Source: Labrenzia sp. CE80
GTDB taxonomy: Bacteria; Pseudomonadota; Alphaproteobacteria; Rhizobiales; Stappiaceae
NCBI RefSeq assembly: GCF_009650605.1
Contig: NZ_WAJT01000001.1
Location: 1,612,001 to 1,676,000, forward strand
Direction of reading: 5' to 3'
Length of the DNA stretch: 64,000 nt
Shown: positions 23,185 to 32,296 of the stretch, in pieces
Position numbering within the stretch: the first letter of the stretch is position 1
How the letters are laid out: every line of letters starts with the position of its first letter
Translations under genes and position numbers: made by a program
Notes under the pieces: generated by a model
Seen by the model: only the letters and a program-made list of their open reading frames with translations
Database searches by the model: none
Told to the model about the DNA's origin: nothing

Positions 23185-26100
23185 TCAGGCCGTTGCCGTT
23201 TCCGTCGTAGCGATCTTTTTGTCTTTCTTCGGCGGACGAACCCGGAAGAACAAGGCGTAAAGCACCGGGGTCGCGATCAGGGTAAGAACCGTGGCAAAGG
23301 CCAGGCCACCCATGATGGTCACGGCCATGCCGCGGAAGAACGCGTCATAGAGCAGTGGTGCCATACCGAGGATAGTGGTGATTGCGGCCAGCATGACCGG
23401 ACGCATACGCGACACGCTGGCATCGACGATCGCCGTGTATTTTTCACGGCCTTCACTGATCAGAAGGTCGATTTCCTCAAGCAGGACAATGGCGTTCTTG
23501 ATCAACATGCCCGAGAGGGACAGAAATCCAAGCAGCGACATGAAGCCGAAGGCCGTATCCGTCCCAAGCAAGGCTAGCGCAACGCCGTTGATCGACATGG
23601 GTACCATCAGCCAGATGATCAGCGGCTGACGCACCGATCCGAACAGGAGGATCGAAATGATCAACATGATCAGGAAACCGAGCGGCAGCTGCGCGCCAAG
23701 CGATGCCTGCGCATCATTGGTGCTTTCGTATTCACCGCCCCATTCCAGCGCATAACCGGCAGGAAGCTGCATGGCCTCGATCTGAGGACGAACGCGAGCC
23801 AGCGCAGATGCCGCGGTTTCCGTACCCGTTGTTTCCGCCTTGACCGTCAGTGTCCGGACACGATCGAGCCTGTGGATCAACGTATCCTGCGGCTCCATGA
23901 CGAATTTGGACACGACCTGATCCACCGGCACATAACGGCTCTGACTGGAGCTCCAGACCAGAGTGTCATAGATTGTCTCGGTGACGGAAACGCCGTCCTG
24001 ACGTTCCTTACGTACGATGATCGGAATGGTTTCGTCCCCGTCGCGATAGCCACCGGCCTGCACGCCGTCAGTCGCAAACTTCAAGGACTGGGACAGATCC
24101 TGCCGTGTGATGCCGGCAATTCGCGCGCGATCTTCATCAAACAAAGGACGAACCACCAGCTCGCGCTGACGCCAGTCCGTGCGCACATCACCCAGCTTGT
24201 TGTCAGGCTTCATGAAAATGGCCTGGGCCTCATCCCCGAGCGCTTTGAGAACATTTGCATCCGGGCCAGAGAACCGCGCCTCGATCTTCGATCCAACACC
24301 AGGGCCAAAAACAAGTCGTTTGGTCATGATCTGCGCAGCCGGAAAATCCCTATAGAAGCGTTCGCGTAATTCGATCGCCAGGAGATCGATGTCATCACGG
24401 CTCTTTGTGCTGATGATCATGTGGCCGTAGGAGGGGTTGGCCGATTCCGGTGAATAGGTCAGCATGAACCTCGTTGCACCACCACCGGCGTAGGTTGTGA
24501 CCGTCTCCACGCGGTCGTCGGCTAGGACAACGGCCTCCATGGCCTTCAGGTCGCGCTCGGTGGCGCGGATATCTGTTCCCTGTGGCGCCCAATAATGCAC
24601 ATAGAAGATCGGCGTGTTGCTGTCGGGGAAGAAGGCCTGTTTCACACTGCCGAAGCTGATCACGCAGGCCACAGTCACGCCGATCAGGATCGCGACGGTC
24701 AACAGTCTGGCATGAAGCGAGCCGACCAGGAGCCCCCGGTAGAGCTTATAGAGAATGCCCTTATAGGGATCGTGCTCCGGTCCGGCTTCGGAGGTCCGGA
24801 AAAAATATTTCCCGAAAAGCGGAGTCACCGTGACGGCAAACACCCAGGACAAAAGCAGAGAAATACCGATCACCGCAAAAAGGGAGAACAGAAATTCACC
24901 CGCAGCATCCGGTGAAAGGCCAATGCCAGAGAAGGCCATGATGCCGATGACCGTCGCTCCAAAGAGCGGCCATTTCGTTTGGTTCACCACCTGACTTGCC
25001 GCCGGAATGGCCTTTTGACCGCGCTGCATGTTGATCATCATGCCCTCAGCGACAACGATGGCGTTATCGACCAGCATGCCCATGGCGATGATCAGCGCCC
25101 CCAGAGAAATACGCTCCATCTCGATGGTGAAGATACGCATGAACAGAACGGTTGCCATGACAGTCAGCAACAGGACCGTGCCAACAACAAGGCTGGCCCG
25201 CCACCCCATGAAGAGGCAAAGAACGCCAATCACGATGACCACAGACATGGCCAAGTTCAATATGAAGCCGTTGACCGATTCATCGACAATGACGTTCTGC
25301 TGATAGATGGGCTGGATTTCCATGCCGAGTGGCAGATTACTCTCTATCTCGGCGAGTTTCGCCATGACCCCCGCGCCGACATCAACGATGTTGGTGCCAT
25401 CAATTTGAGAAATCCCCAGGGTCACGGCCTGCTTTCCATCATGGTGGATCAGGAGACTCGGCTCTTCAGGCTCTCCCAGCTCCAGCGTGGAAAAATCAGA
25501 CAGGCGGATCATCGCAGTGGAGCCTGGCTTACCGACGATGAGATCCCTGATGCTGCCATATTCGTCAAAGGCCGACGCGGTCATCAGCTGGATACGTTTG
25601 TCGCCGGAAAGGCCCGAACCGTTGGTCTGAATGGCGTTTTCCGCGGACAGCACATTTGCAACATCGGTCAGGGAGATGCCGAGACCGGCCATCTTCTCCT
25701 GAGAGATGTTCAGATAGATATTGTCCTCAGGTTCCCCTGCAATCTCGACCTTGGCGACGCCTTCCACAGTCAGGAGTTCACGACGGATCTTTTTGACGGT
25801 TTGGCGGATTTCCCGGCGCGAATAACCATCGGCGGTAAAGGCGTAATAGAGGCCGAAGACGTCCCCAAAGCTGTCATAGACCAGCGGTGTCTGGACCCCG
25901 TCGGGAAGATCTCGGGTTTCGTCGTTGACCTTGCGGCGCAATTCATCCCAGACCTGCGGCAATTCGGAACCGTCGTAGGTGGGCTTGATTTCCACCTCGA
26001 TCCGCGAAAGCCCAGGCTGAGAGACAGACGTAATCTTGTCGAGCTGAGGCATTTGCTGGATTGCGGTTTCCAGCTTTTCTGTCACCTCTGTCTCAACTTC

Positions 26101-26271
26101 CGCCGCCGTCGCGCCCGGATAGGCGGTGATCACCTGCGCCTGTTTGATGGTGAAGGCGGGGTCTTCAAGACGGCCGACTGTGCTAAGGCCCCAAAGCCCG
26201 CCCAGAAATGCCAGGAGCACGATCATCCAGGTGTTGACCGGCTTTTCGATTGAGTATCGAGCTATATCCAC
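23185..26271 (-). CDS. RND efflux pump inner-membrane transporter (AcrB-like)
   Basis: A 1028-residue HAE-type RND permease, full length for the family, with one helix at residues 13-30, two large periplasmic loops and twelve predicted helices. Helix 4 reads GALIIAMGMLVDNAIVVAEG (about 391-410): Asp402 matches the AcrB proton-relay Asp407, but the next position is Asn403 where AcrB has Asp408. Such a DN pair occurs in a sub-branch of RND pumps, so it need not be a defect. It extrudes hydrophobic compounds using the proton gradient. The adaptor lies upstream; no outer-membrane TolC gene is nearby. Confidence 0.92.
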   Translation of the reverse strand: MDIARYSIEKPVNTWMIVLLAFLGGLWGLSTVGRLEDPAFTIKQAQVITAYPGATAAEVETEVTEKLETAIQQMPQLDKITSVSQPGLSRIEVEIKPTYDGSELPQVWDELRRKVNDETRDLPDGVQTPLVYDSFGDVFGLYYAFTADGYSRREIRQTVKKIRRELLTVEGVAKVEIAGEPEDNIYLNISQEKMAGLGISLTDVANVLSAENAIQTNGSGLSGDKRIQLMTASAFDEYGSIRDLIVGKPGSTAMIRLSDFSTLELGEPEEPSLLIHHDGKQAVTLGISQIDGTNIVDVGAGVMAKLAEIESNLPLGMEIQPIYQQNVIVDESVNGFILNLAMSVVIVIGVLCLFMGWRASLVVGTVLLLTVMATVLFMRIFTIEMERISLGALIIAMGMLVDNAIVVAEGMMINMQRGQKAIPAASQVVNQTKWPLFGATVIGIMAFSGIGLSPDAAGEFLFSLFAVIGISLLLSWVFAVTVTPLFGKYFFRTSEAGPEHDPYKGILYKLYRGLLVGSLHARLLTVAILIGVTVACVISFGSVKQAFFPDSNTPIFYVHYWAPQGTDIRATERDLKAMEAVVLADDRVETVTTYAGGGATRFMLTYSPESANPSYGHMIISTKSRDDIDLLAIELRERFYRDFPAAQIMTKRLVFGPGVGSKIEARFSGPDANVLKALGDEAQAIFMKPDNKLGDVRTDWRQRELVVRPLFDEDRARIAGITRQDLSQSLKFATDGVQAGGYRDGDETIPIIVRKERQDGVSVTETIYDTLVWSSSQSRYVPVDQVVSKFVMEPQDTLIHRLDRVRTLTVKAETTGTETAASALARVRPQIEAMQLPAGYALEWGGEYESTNDAQASLGAQLPLGFLIMLIISILLFGSVRQPLIIWLMVPMSINGVALALLGTDTAFGFMSLLGFLSLSGMLIKNAIVLLEEIDLLISEGREKYTAIVDASVSRMRPVMLAAITTILGMAPLLYDAFFRGMAVTIMGGLAFATVLTLIATPVLYALFFRVRPPKKDKKIATTETATA

Positions 26272-26304
26272 GGGAATTTATCCGAAATGGCTGTCGTTGC
26301 GGGA

Positions 26305-27402
26305 TTAGGGAAGCACACGGATGGTCTGACCTTCGCTCAATTGAGCAACACCGGCCGAAACGATCCTGTCCCCCTTGGCAACGCCATCCGTAATAGGAAT
26401 ATAGTCTCCAGTCACGACACCGACTTCCACAGGCACCTTGGTAACCGCACTGGAACTTTCATCAAACCGCCAGACATAGGCCTTTCGGTCTCCATCCACC
26501 GCAACCGATGACGTGGGAACCAGTAGGCTCTTTGCCAGATCCAGCCCTTCCGGCCGAAGCTTTACGATCACGGCCGCCGTCATGCCGGGATAGATCTGCG
26601 CGTCCGGCTTGCTCTCCATCGCCAAAGTGATCCGGTAAGTCTGTGTCACCGTGTCCACTTCAGTGGAATGCTCGCGGTAGACCAGCGGAAACTCCTGTCC
26701 CGGAATCGAGGGAAATTCCGCGCGAAGTGATGCGACCTGATCTTGAGAGACCTTTGCGAAAAGCGCCTCCGGCACGTTGATGTCGATCTGGATCTCGGAA
26801 ACGTCCTGCATGCGAACGACAGCGGTTCCAACGCTTACCGTTGTAAAACTGTCCACCAGACGCCGTGTGATGATTCCGTCGAAAGGCGCATGAATCTCGG
26901 TGTATTCGAGGTTTTGCTCGGCTGCGGCGAGAGATTCGACCGCCAAATCGTGTTCATTCTTCTGGTCGTCGTAGCTCTTTTGGGAAATCACCGAACGGTC
27001 ACGCAGTGTTTCAAGCCGATCCAGATCCTGTTTGGCCTGCTTGAGCCGCAGCTTCCCCTCACGTACCGCACGCTCGTAATCGGTCGGGTCAAGTTTGGCG
27101 ACCAAGGCCCCCCTATCGATTTCCTGGCTTTCGCGCACCGGAAGCTCGACCAATTTGCCGGCAACCTGGAAAGACAAATCGACAGTCTGTACCGCCTCGA
27201 CGCGGCCGGTGAAGCGGCGCGACTGAAGGCCAACCAAGTCTGAAACGGTGAAGATCTTCGCTGGACGCGGCTGGGCGCTTAGCGCAGCCTCAGCTTCCGC
27301 GACCGTGTCCGGTCCCTCTTCCTGACACGCTGCGACGAAGGCCGCGAGCATGATCACAGGCGCAAGACGCCGCAAGAAAACACATTGATTGAGCACACTC
27401 AT
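26305..27402 (-). CDS. RND pump periplasmic adaptor lipoprotein
   Basis: A 365-residue membrane fusion protein (HlyD/AcrA type). The N-terminus has a lipoprotein signal with the lipobox LAAFVAAC near residues 19-26, so it is tethered to the inner membrane. The order is a barrel-sandwich/lipoyl half (VDLSFQVAGKLVELPVRESQEIDRGALVAKLDP), an alpha hairpin (about residues 115-160), the second lipoyl half (EYTEIHAPFDGIITRRLVD) and a C-terminal beta barrel. It is 33 bases upstream of the pump gene and 23 downstream of the tetR gene, so all three form one operon. Confidence 0.9.
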   Translation of the reverse strand: MSVLNQCVFLRRLAPVIMLAAFVAACQEEGPDTVAEAEAALSAQPRPAKIFTVSDLVGLQSRRFTGRVEAVQTVDLSFQVAGKLVELPVRESQEIDRGALVAKLDPTDYERAVREGKLRLKQAKQDLDRLETLRDRSVISQKSYDDQKNEHDLAVESLAAAEQNLEYTEIHAPFDGIITRRLVDSFTTVSVGTAVVRMQDVSEIQIDINVPEALFAKVSQDQVASLRAEFPSIPGQEFPLVYREHSTEVDTVTQTYRITLAMESKPDAQIYPGMTAAVIVKLRPEGLDLAKSLLVPTSSVAVDGDRKAYVWRFDESSSAVTKVPVEVGVVTGDYIPITDGVAKGDRIVSAGVAQLSEGQTIRVLP

Positions 27403-27425
27403 GTTCTGTCTTTCAATCTTTTGGC

Positions 27426-27992
27426 TCAGCGCCGGCCTTCAACATTCACACGGCGTCGAAGCTCGGCCAGCACGGCCAGACGCTCCTCATCCGTATGAAG
27501 AGCCACACAATGAGCATTCGAAAATTGCAGCCCTTCCAGCGCGGACCAAATCACCAGAGCGCCCGTAAAATCTGCCGTTTCTGTCTGGATGTCGGATTTC
27601 AGCTGGCCCTTGAGTTCGAGAATCGGCGCAACCAAACCAGGAAAGCTCAAGTTGGCGACCATCAGAGCTCTTGCGACCGACAGTTCACTCTCGATCCAGC
27701 GTTCCGTGACATCGATCATCGCAGCCAGCGTCGGGCTGTCTGCATCCATATAGAGCTGACGCCGATCCTCAACATCGGCGCCAAAACGGTCCGCGACATG
27801 CTGCACCATGGCAACGACCAGAATGTCCTTGGTCGGAAAATTGTAGAGGACACCGCCTTTGGAGAACCCGCTGCGTTCGGCCACCGCGTCGATGGTCAAA
27901 CTCAGTGCCCCCGCCTCCCGCACGATATCAAGTGCGGCATCGAGGATCTCGATCTTGGTTGTCGGCGGCTTCCTGTTTTGACGTGGGCTCAT
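27426..27992 (-). CDS. TetR-family repressor of the RND operon
   Basis: A 188-residue regulator with an N-terminal TetR helix-turn-helix (about residues 14-60: KIEILDAALDIVREAGALSLTIDAVAERSGFSKGGVLYNFPTK region) and a variable ligand-binding helical domain. It is the first gene of the efflux operon and most likely represses it. A -35/-10 pair with an operator-like palindrome lies 70-100 bases upstream of its ATG. Confidence 0.88.
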   Translation of the reverse strand: MSPRQNRKPPTTKIEILDAALDIVREAGALSLTIDAVAERSGFSKGGVLYNFPTKDILVVAMVQHVADRFGADVEDRRQLYMDADSPTLAAMIDVTERWIESELSVARALMVANLSFPGLVAPILELKGQLKSDIQTETADFTGALVIWSALEGLQFSNAHCVALHTDEERLAVLAELRRRVNVEGRR

Positions 27993-28063
27993 GTTCGGTC
28001 AATCGTGTTGGGGGCACTTCAAGGGCGCTGCTGCCCGGCGACCTCATTGTAAACTCAAGAGTT

Positions 28064-28092
28064 TAAATAATCCGTCCGGTCGGTACAGACAA
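28064..28092 (-). promoter_or_regulatory. Promoter and operator of the tetR-RND operon
   Basis: On the minus strand, ttgtct (28092-28087) and tattta (28069-28064) are separated by exactly 17 bases. The spacer holds ccgaccggacgg, a palindrome with one mismatched pair per half, a typical TetR operator form and position. A second perfect 6-bp dyad, aaactc/gagttt, lies at 28051-28064. Binding by the adjacent TetR protein is inferred. Confidence 0.6.
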
Positions 28093-28222
28093 GTGCAAAA
28101 AGCAGATATCGCGAAAACAAGTCCGCAGGACATCAATCATGTGTTCGAAAGGACATGGACAGGAAATGAAAACGCAGTCTGACGGGGCCCTTCGACCTTC
28201 CGCGAACCCGCGAAAAACAACG

Positions 28223-29842
28223 CTAGGCGGCCTCGCCTGCCGCCGCGGTCTCTTCTTCGCTAGCCTTTTTGGCCGCATCACGCTCTGCAAGTTCGAGATT
28301 TAGAGCGAATTCAAGATACTGACTGGCAGGCATAGGCACTGCGAAATAATAGCCCTGAGCAGCTGTCACGCCGAGTTCACGCAGTCTTTCGATCTGTTCT
28401 TCCTGCTCAACGCCTTCCGCGATGATGCCCATTCCCAGATTGTCAGCAAGCTCGACCATTGAATCGACAATGGTCGTCGAACTGTCGTCGTCGCCAATAG
28501 CATCAATAAACATCTTGTCGATCTTGATGATGTCGATGCCCAGCTTTTGGAGGTAGGCCATGCCGCCATGGCCGGTTCCCACATCATCCAGAGCCACACG
28601 AACGCCAAGCGCCTGCAACTCGGCGATGATCTTGCGCGCCAGTTCAAGATCCTCCAGCGGGTAACGCTCGGTCACCTCGACCACAATCTGCTGGAAGGAA
28701 ATATCAGATCCCTCGTAGATGGACTTGATATCATTGACCACATCGCGGTTTCGGAAATGTCCGGCGAACAGGTTAATCGAAAGCTTCAGATCAGGGTTTT
28801 CCTGATAAAGCTTGCCGACCTCCTCGCAGGTCTGCTCCATCAGATGCCGGGTCATGTCAAAGATATGACCATTCCTCTCGGCATATTCCATGAACTGCCC
28901 CGGCGAAACGATCATGCCGTTCGGCCGGCGCCACCGCATGAGAACCTCACACCCGCGAAGCTTCCCGGTCTCGATGTCCATGACCGGCTGGTAATAAGGG
29001 ATGAACTCGCCATTGCGGATCGCGGCGATGAAATCATCATTGGCTTCATTTTCCGGCCGCCAGGAGAACCAGACACCAATAGCGACAAAGAGCAAGGCAA
29101 AGGCTGCACAGGCGGTCGCTGCAATAATCTTCAGATCGTGAACAACCTGGATCGCCGCTGACTTGGGCGCAACCAGCGTTGCCTCCAGCGGATATCGCTC
29201 GGACAGAACCTGAACCACGATGGCATTGTCCGGATTTGAGCTTTCGGAGTTGTAGCCTCCGGTCTCGAACCAGAGAATATCGTTGCCAAGCCGTAGCTCC
29301 ACACGCCGATAGGCCCGCAGGTACTCAGGTCCCGGGTCTGAGGCAATGGCAACCGGCGTCACCTCGGCAAAAAGGCGGTACCCATTTCCCAGGTCCCAAC
29401 TGACGACGGCAACGCGTGCGCCCAGGAAGGACTTGTCTAGCATGCCAATGCCGACCAGCGGCCCATCTTGCTGAAGGATCGGCAGGATGGCCTCTCCCGT
29501 AAGTTCCATATCCGGAACGATGCACATGCGCTTGCCATCCCGGTCGACAAGACCGATAGCATCTATGTAGCCTTCGCTGGAAATTACGGACTGCAGCAAC
29601 CCGCGATCTTCCGCATCGCAGGTCTGAATATCGTCACGATCCAGGCGTTGAAGTGCGGAAACCGTACTGCTGATCGCGTTGTCGGCGCGCTGAATATAGC
29701 GTTCGCCCATCGCCTCAAGTTCACGCTCCGCCTGACTTTCAGCGTATTGATTCAAAATCATATTGGCCGCGAAGAGCGGCGCAGTCGCAAGAACAACCGC
29801 AATAACGACCGCCCTGACAAATATGATGTAGCGCTGTGACAA
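28223..29842 (-). CDS. CSS-motif membrane EAL phosphodiesterase
   Basis: A 539-residue protein: membrane helix (about residues 7-29), a periplasmic CSS-type sensor with two Cys (TCDAED near residue 75 and RMCIVPD near 107), a second helix (about 238-260) and a C-terminal EAL domain (about 265-520). The catalytic set is kept with variants: CEVLMRW for EAL, SINLFAG (Asn), VVEVTER (Glu), LDDVGTGHGG for DDFGTG, IIKIDK (Lys), AEGVE and AQGYYFA. It should hydrolyse c-di-GMP, with activity set by the Cys pair and thus by periplasmic redox state, as known for CSS-EAL proteins. The start is a TTG at 29842 without a good ribosome site, so the exact N-terminus is uncertain. A ctttaga/tctaaag dyad lies just upstream. 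Confidence 0.85.
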   Translation of the reverse strand: MSQRYIIFVRAVVIAVVLATAPLFAANMILNQYAESQAERELEAMGERYIQRADNAISSTVSALQRLDRDDIQTCDAEDRGLLQSVISSEGYIDAIGLVDRDGKRMCIVPDMELTGEAILPILQQDGPLVGIGMLDKSFLGARVAVVSWDLGNGYRLFAEVTPVAIASDPGPEYLRAYRRVELRLGNDILWFETGGYNSESSNPDNAIVVQVLSERYPLEATLVAPKSAAIQVVHDLKIIAATACAAFALLFVAIGVWFSWRPENEANDDFIAAIRNGEFIPYYQPVMDIETGKLRGCEVLMRWRRPNGMIVSPGQFMEYAERNGHIFDMTRHLMEQTCEEVGKLYQENPDLKLSINLFAGHFRNRDVVNDIKSIYEGSDISFQQIVVEVTERYPLEDLELARKIIAELQALGVRVALDDVGTGHGGMAYLQKLGIDIIKIDKMFIDAIGDDDSSTTIVDSMVELADNLGMGIIAEGVEQEEQIERLRELGVTAAQGYYFAVPMPASQYLEFALNLELAERDAAKKASEEETAAAGEAA

Positions 29843-30024
29843 CGACTGGCCCGCAGGTGAACAAACTCTTTAGAACAATGCTCTAAAGGCGTAAACAACC
29901 ACTGAACACCTGGTCATATTTAACCGATATCAAGGCGCTGGGTGACGCCTTAGACGATAGATCCTCGGGGGATGACTGGCTCAAAATCCTAGGGTCAGCG
30001 CTGCAGGCAACGAAGGAGGCATTC

Positions 30025-30921
30025 ATGCAGGCACTTTTCATCGGTCAGGCCTATATTGACGTAACTTTTCTGGCCGACAGCCTCCCGACAGGCGATGAAA
30101 AGGCAATTGCGCGCGACTATGCCGTCAGCTTCGGCGGCAACGCGGTGACGGCAGGGTTTTGCTGCGCCAAGCTGGGCGGCAAACCGGAACTCATGTGCTC
30201 TGTCGCCGACGACTGGCTTGGCCGGATGTTCCGCGACATGGCGATGCAATACGGCATCACGGTGCACAGCCGGAAGGTCAAGGAATCCTCACTTTCCTTC
30301 ATCATGCCAAAAGGCGGAAAGCGCGCCATCGTCCGGTGTCGCGATGACGAGTATCTTCACCCCTTCCCGCCCCTGACCATCACCGATCTGCGCGCACTGC
30401 ACCTGGATGGCCACATGCCCGATGCGGCGCTCCACTATGCCAAGGCGTGCCGGGAGGCGGGAAAGCTGACCTCTCTGGATGGCGGTGCCGTGCGCAGCAA
30501 TACCGACGAACTGCTTGGGTTCATTGACGCCGCTGTCGTCTCTGAACGATTTTGCCAGCAATTGGGCAAATCCACCGGCGAAACCCTGAATTATCTTCGC
30601 TCAAAAGGCTGCCCGATCGGGGCTGTGACACTCGGTGAACATGGCACCGTCTGGTATGAGGGCGATGGCCCGGACACAATTTTGCCCGCGCTTGATGTTC
30701 CTGTCGACAAAGTCATTGATTCCAATGGGGCCGGCGACATTTTTCACGGTGCCTATATTACTTCCTATCTGCGAAATCCTGAGGCCGGATGGAGTGACCA
30801 CTTCCGATTTGCCCGAGGTGCGTCGACCCACTCGATCCAACATCTTGGGAATGAAGCGAGCCTGCCAACGGCAGACGACATTCAACATGCTATTTCAGAG
30901 TTTCCTGAAAAAGCAGCCTAA
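30025..30921 (+). CDS. PfkB-family sugar kinase
   Basis: A 298-residue ribokinase-fold enzyme. It has the N-terminal substrate signature (SFGGNAVTAGFCCAKLGG) and the C-terminal PfkB signature DSNGAGDIFHGAY near residue 235, with the catalytic Asp in GAGD. Start ATG 30025 behind ggagg. The substrate cannot be named from sequence; ribose, ketodeoxygluconate and nucleoside kinases all share these motifs. It precedes two exported proteins by 123 bases, but the functional link is unclear. Confidence 0.85.
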   Translation: MQALFIGQAYIDVTFLADSLPTGDEKAIARDYAVSFGGNAVTAGFCCAKLGGKPELMCSVADDWLGRMFRDMAMQYGITVHSRKVKESSLSFIMPKGGKRAIVRCRDDEYLHPFPPLTITDLRALHLDGHMPDAALHYAKACREAGKLTSLDGGAVRSNTDELLGFIDAAVVSERFCQQLGKSTGETLNYLRSKGCPIGAVTLGEHGTVWYEGDGPDTILPALDVPVDKVIDSNGAGDIFHGAYITSYLRNPEAGWSDHFRFARGASTHSIQHLGNEASLPTADDIQHAISEFPEKAA

Positions 30922-31044
30922 GTTTCGCTTGCCTGTTCTTTCAAGAAATCAGGCGGCACCATCATCTCTCCTTGCGTCGCAACGGGCTCTGGCTCATCGT
31001 GCCTGCGGCAGGGATCCCGACCTTAAAATGATCCGGAGATTTAC

Positions 31045-32232
31045 ATGAAACGCCCAATTCACAGCTCACGTTCCACGCTCACCGCCAGTGTCTGGCTCGG
31101 TGCTATGGCGCTTGCATTTTCTGCAGAAGCTTTCACGCCAAGCGGCAACCAAACCGCGGATTCCTTTCTGGAACTTCTCGAAGCCGAAGGCCGTACGGTT
31201 GAAAGCTACTCTTCTGTTGAAGAGAGCGACGACACGGTCTCCATCCTGGATATCCAGCTCAAGGATGAAGCCGACGCTGACATGTCCGCTTCGATCGGCC
31301 AGATCGATCTGACCGGCGCCGTCCAGCTTGCAGGCGGCCGGACCAAGGTTGACGCGCTGGCCCTTTCGGATCTGACAATGAAAGCGTCGGATGGCTCCCT
31401 CCATGTTGCCTCCTTTTCCTCAACCGACATGGTTCTGCCTTCAGCCGCGGAAATGGCCGGATCAGCCAATGTTCCGCCAATTGCTCCGTCCTACGGAGAG
31501 GTCGAGATCCTGGATGCAACGGTCACGGACGACGAGAACAACCAGGCGACCGTCGAACGTATCTTCATTGCAATCGATGCCATGGACGGCGATCTGCCGA
31601 CCGCCTCGCGCTTCGATATCAAAGGCTTGGTCCTTGACGCCGAAACCATGGACGACGATGCCAGTGAGACAATGGCTGACCTCGGCTATGAGAAGATCAC
31701 GGTCGACATCGAAGGGGCTGGCAAATGGGACCCCGATGCAGCCACCGTCGTCGTGGAGAATCTCAAGTTGACCGGCGAGGACGCCGGCACCTTTCAGATC
31801 GACTTGAAACTGGGAGGCGTCACCCGAGACCTGGTCAACAAGTTGAACGAGACACAGGGCGAGCCAGAGGATGCTCTTGGTCTGATCCAGGGCGTTACCA
31901 TCGAGGCCATTTCATTGCAGCTCGACAACGACAGCATTGTCGAACGCGTTCTTGACAAGCAGGCCAACGAGGCCGCCATGGAACGATCCGAGATGGTCGC
32001 TCAGCTTGAGGGCGGCCTGCCCATGATGTTGTCGATGCTTCAGAACCCCGAGTTTCAGAACAAGGTCTCTGCCGCGCTCGGAAGCTTTCTTCAAAGCCCC
32101 GAGACCTTGAAAGTCACGGCGTCCCCGTCAGCACCTGTTCCGGTTGCCCAGCTCATGGGAACCGTCATGATGGCACCGCATACCCTGCCGCAGGTTCTTG
32201 GAATTGACATAGCTGCCAACGACGACAACTAA
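31045..32232 (+). CDS. Exported protein, smaller member of a tandem paralog pair
   Basis: A 395-residue protein with a signal peptide (about residues 1-29, ending FSAEA). The mature part is acidic and alternates short strands (ILDIQLKDEADADM, SIGQIDLTGAVQLAGG, YGEVEILDATVTDDE), suggesting a long beta structure. Its C-terminal half (from YEKITVDIEGAGKWDPDA onward) aligns with that of the next gene, with the shared ending APVPVAQLMG followed by a short P-x-x-L-P-x-x-LG stretch. No Cys, lipobox or enzyme motif is seen. Function unknown. RBS ggag at 31035. A terminator follows. Confidence 0.7.
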   Translation: MKRPIHSSRSTLTASVWLGAMALAFSAEAFTPSGNQTADSFLELLEAEGRTVESYSSVEESDDTVSILDIQLKDEADADMSASIGQIDLTGAVQLAGGRTKVDALALSDLTMKASDGSLHVASFSSTDMVLPSAAEMAGSANVPPIAPSYGEVEILDATVTDDENNQATVERIFIAIDAMDGDLPTASRFDIKGLVLDAETMDDDASETMADLGYEKITVDIEGAGKWDPDAATVVVENLKLTGEDAGTFQIDLKLGGVTRDLVNKLNETQGEPEDALGLIQGVTIEAISLQLDNDSIVERVLDKQANEAAMERSEMVAQLEGGLPMMLSMLQNPEFQNKVSAALGSFLQSPETLKVTASPSAPVPVAQLMGTVMMAPHTLPQVLGIDIAANDDN

Positions 32233-32248
32233 CGTCAACAAAAACAAG

Positions 32249-32278
32249 AAAGCCCGATCGGCATGGCCGGGCTTTTTT
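32249..32278 (+). terminator. Terminator between the tandem exported paralogs
   Basis: Bases 32249-32256 (aaagcccg) pair with 32268-32275 (cgggcttt) around an 11-base loop, followed by more T. The next gene starts 19 bases later, so some read-through or a promoter in the short gap must drive it. Confidence 0.75.
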
Positions 32279-32296
32279 ACTGACCGGGAGGATTTC

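Noticed and set aside
24979..26253. Plus-strand open frame of 424 codons
   Set aside because: Antisense to the RND pump gene; high His/Asp content is what reversed hydrophobic codons give.
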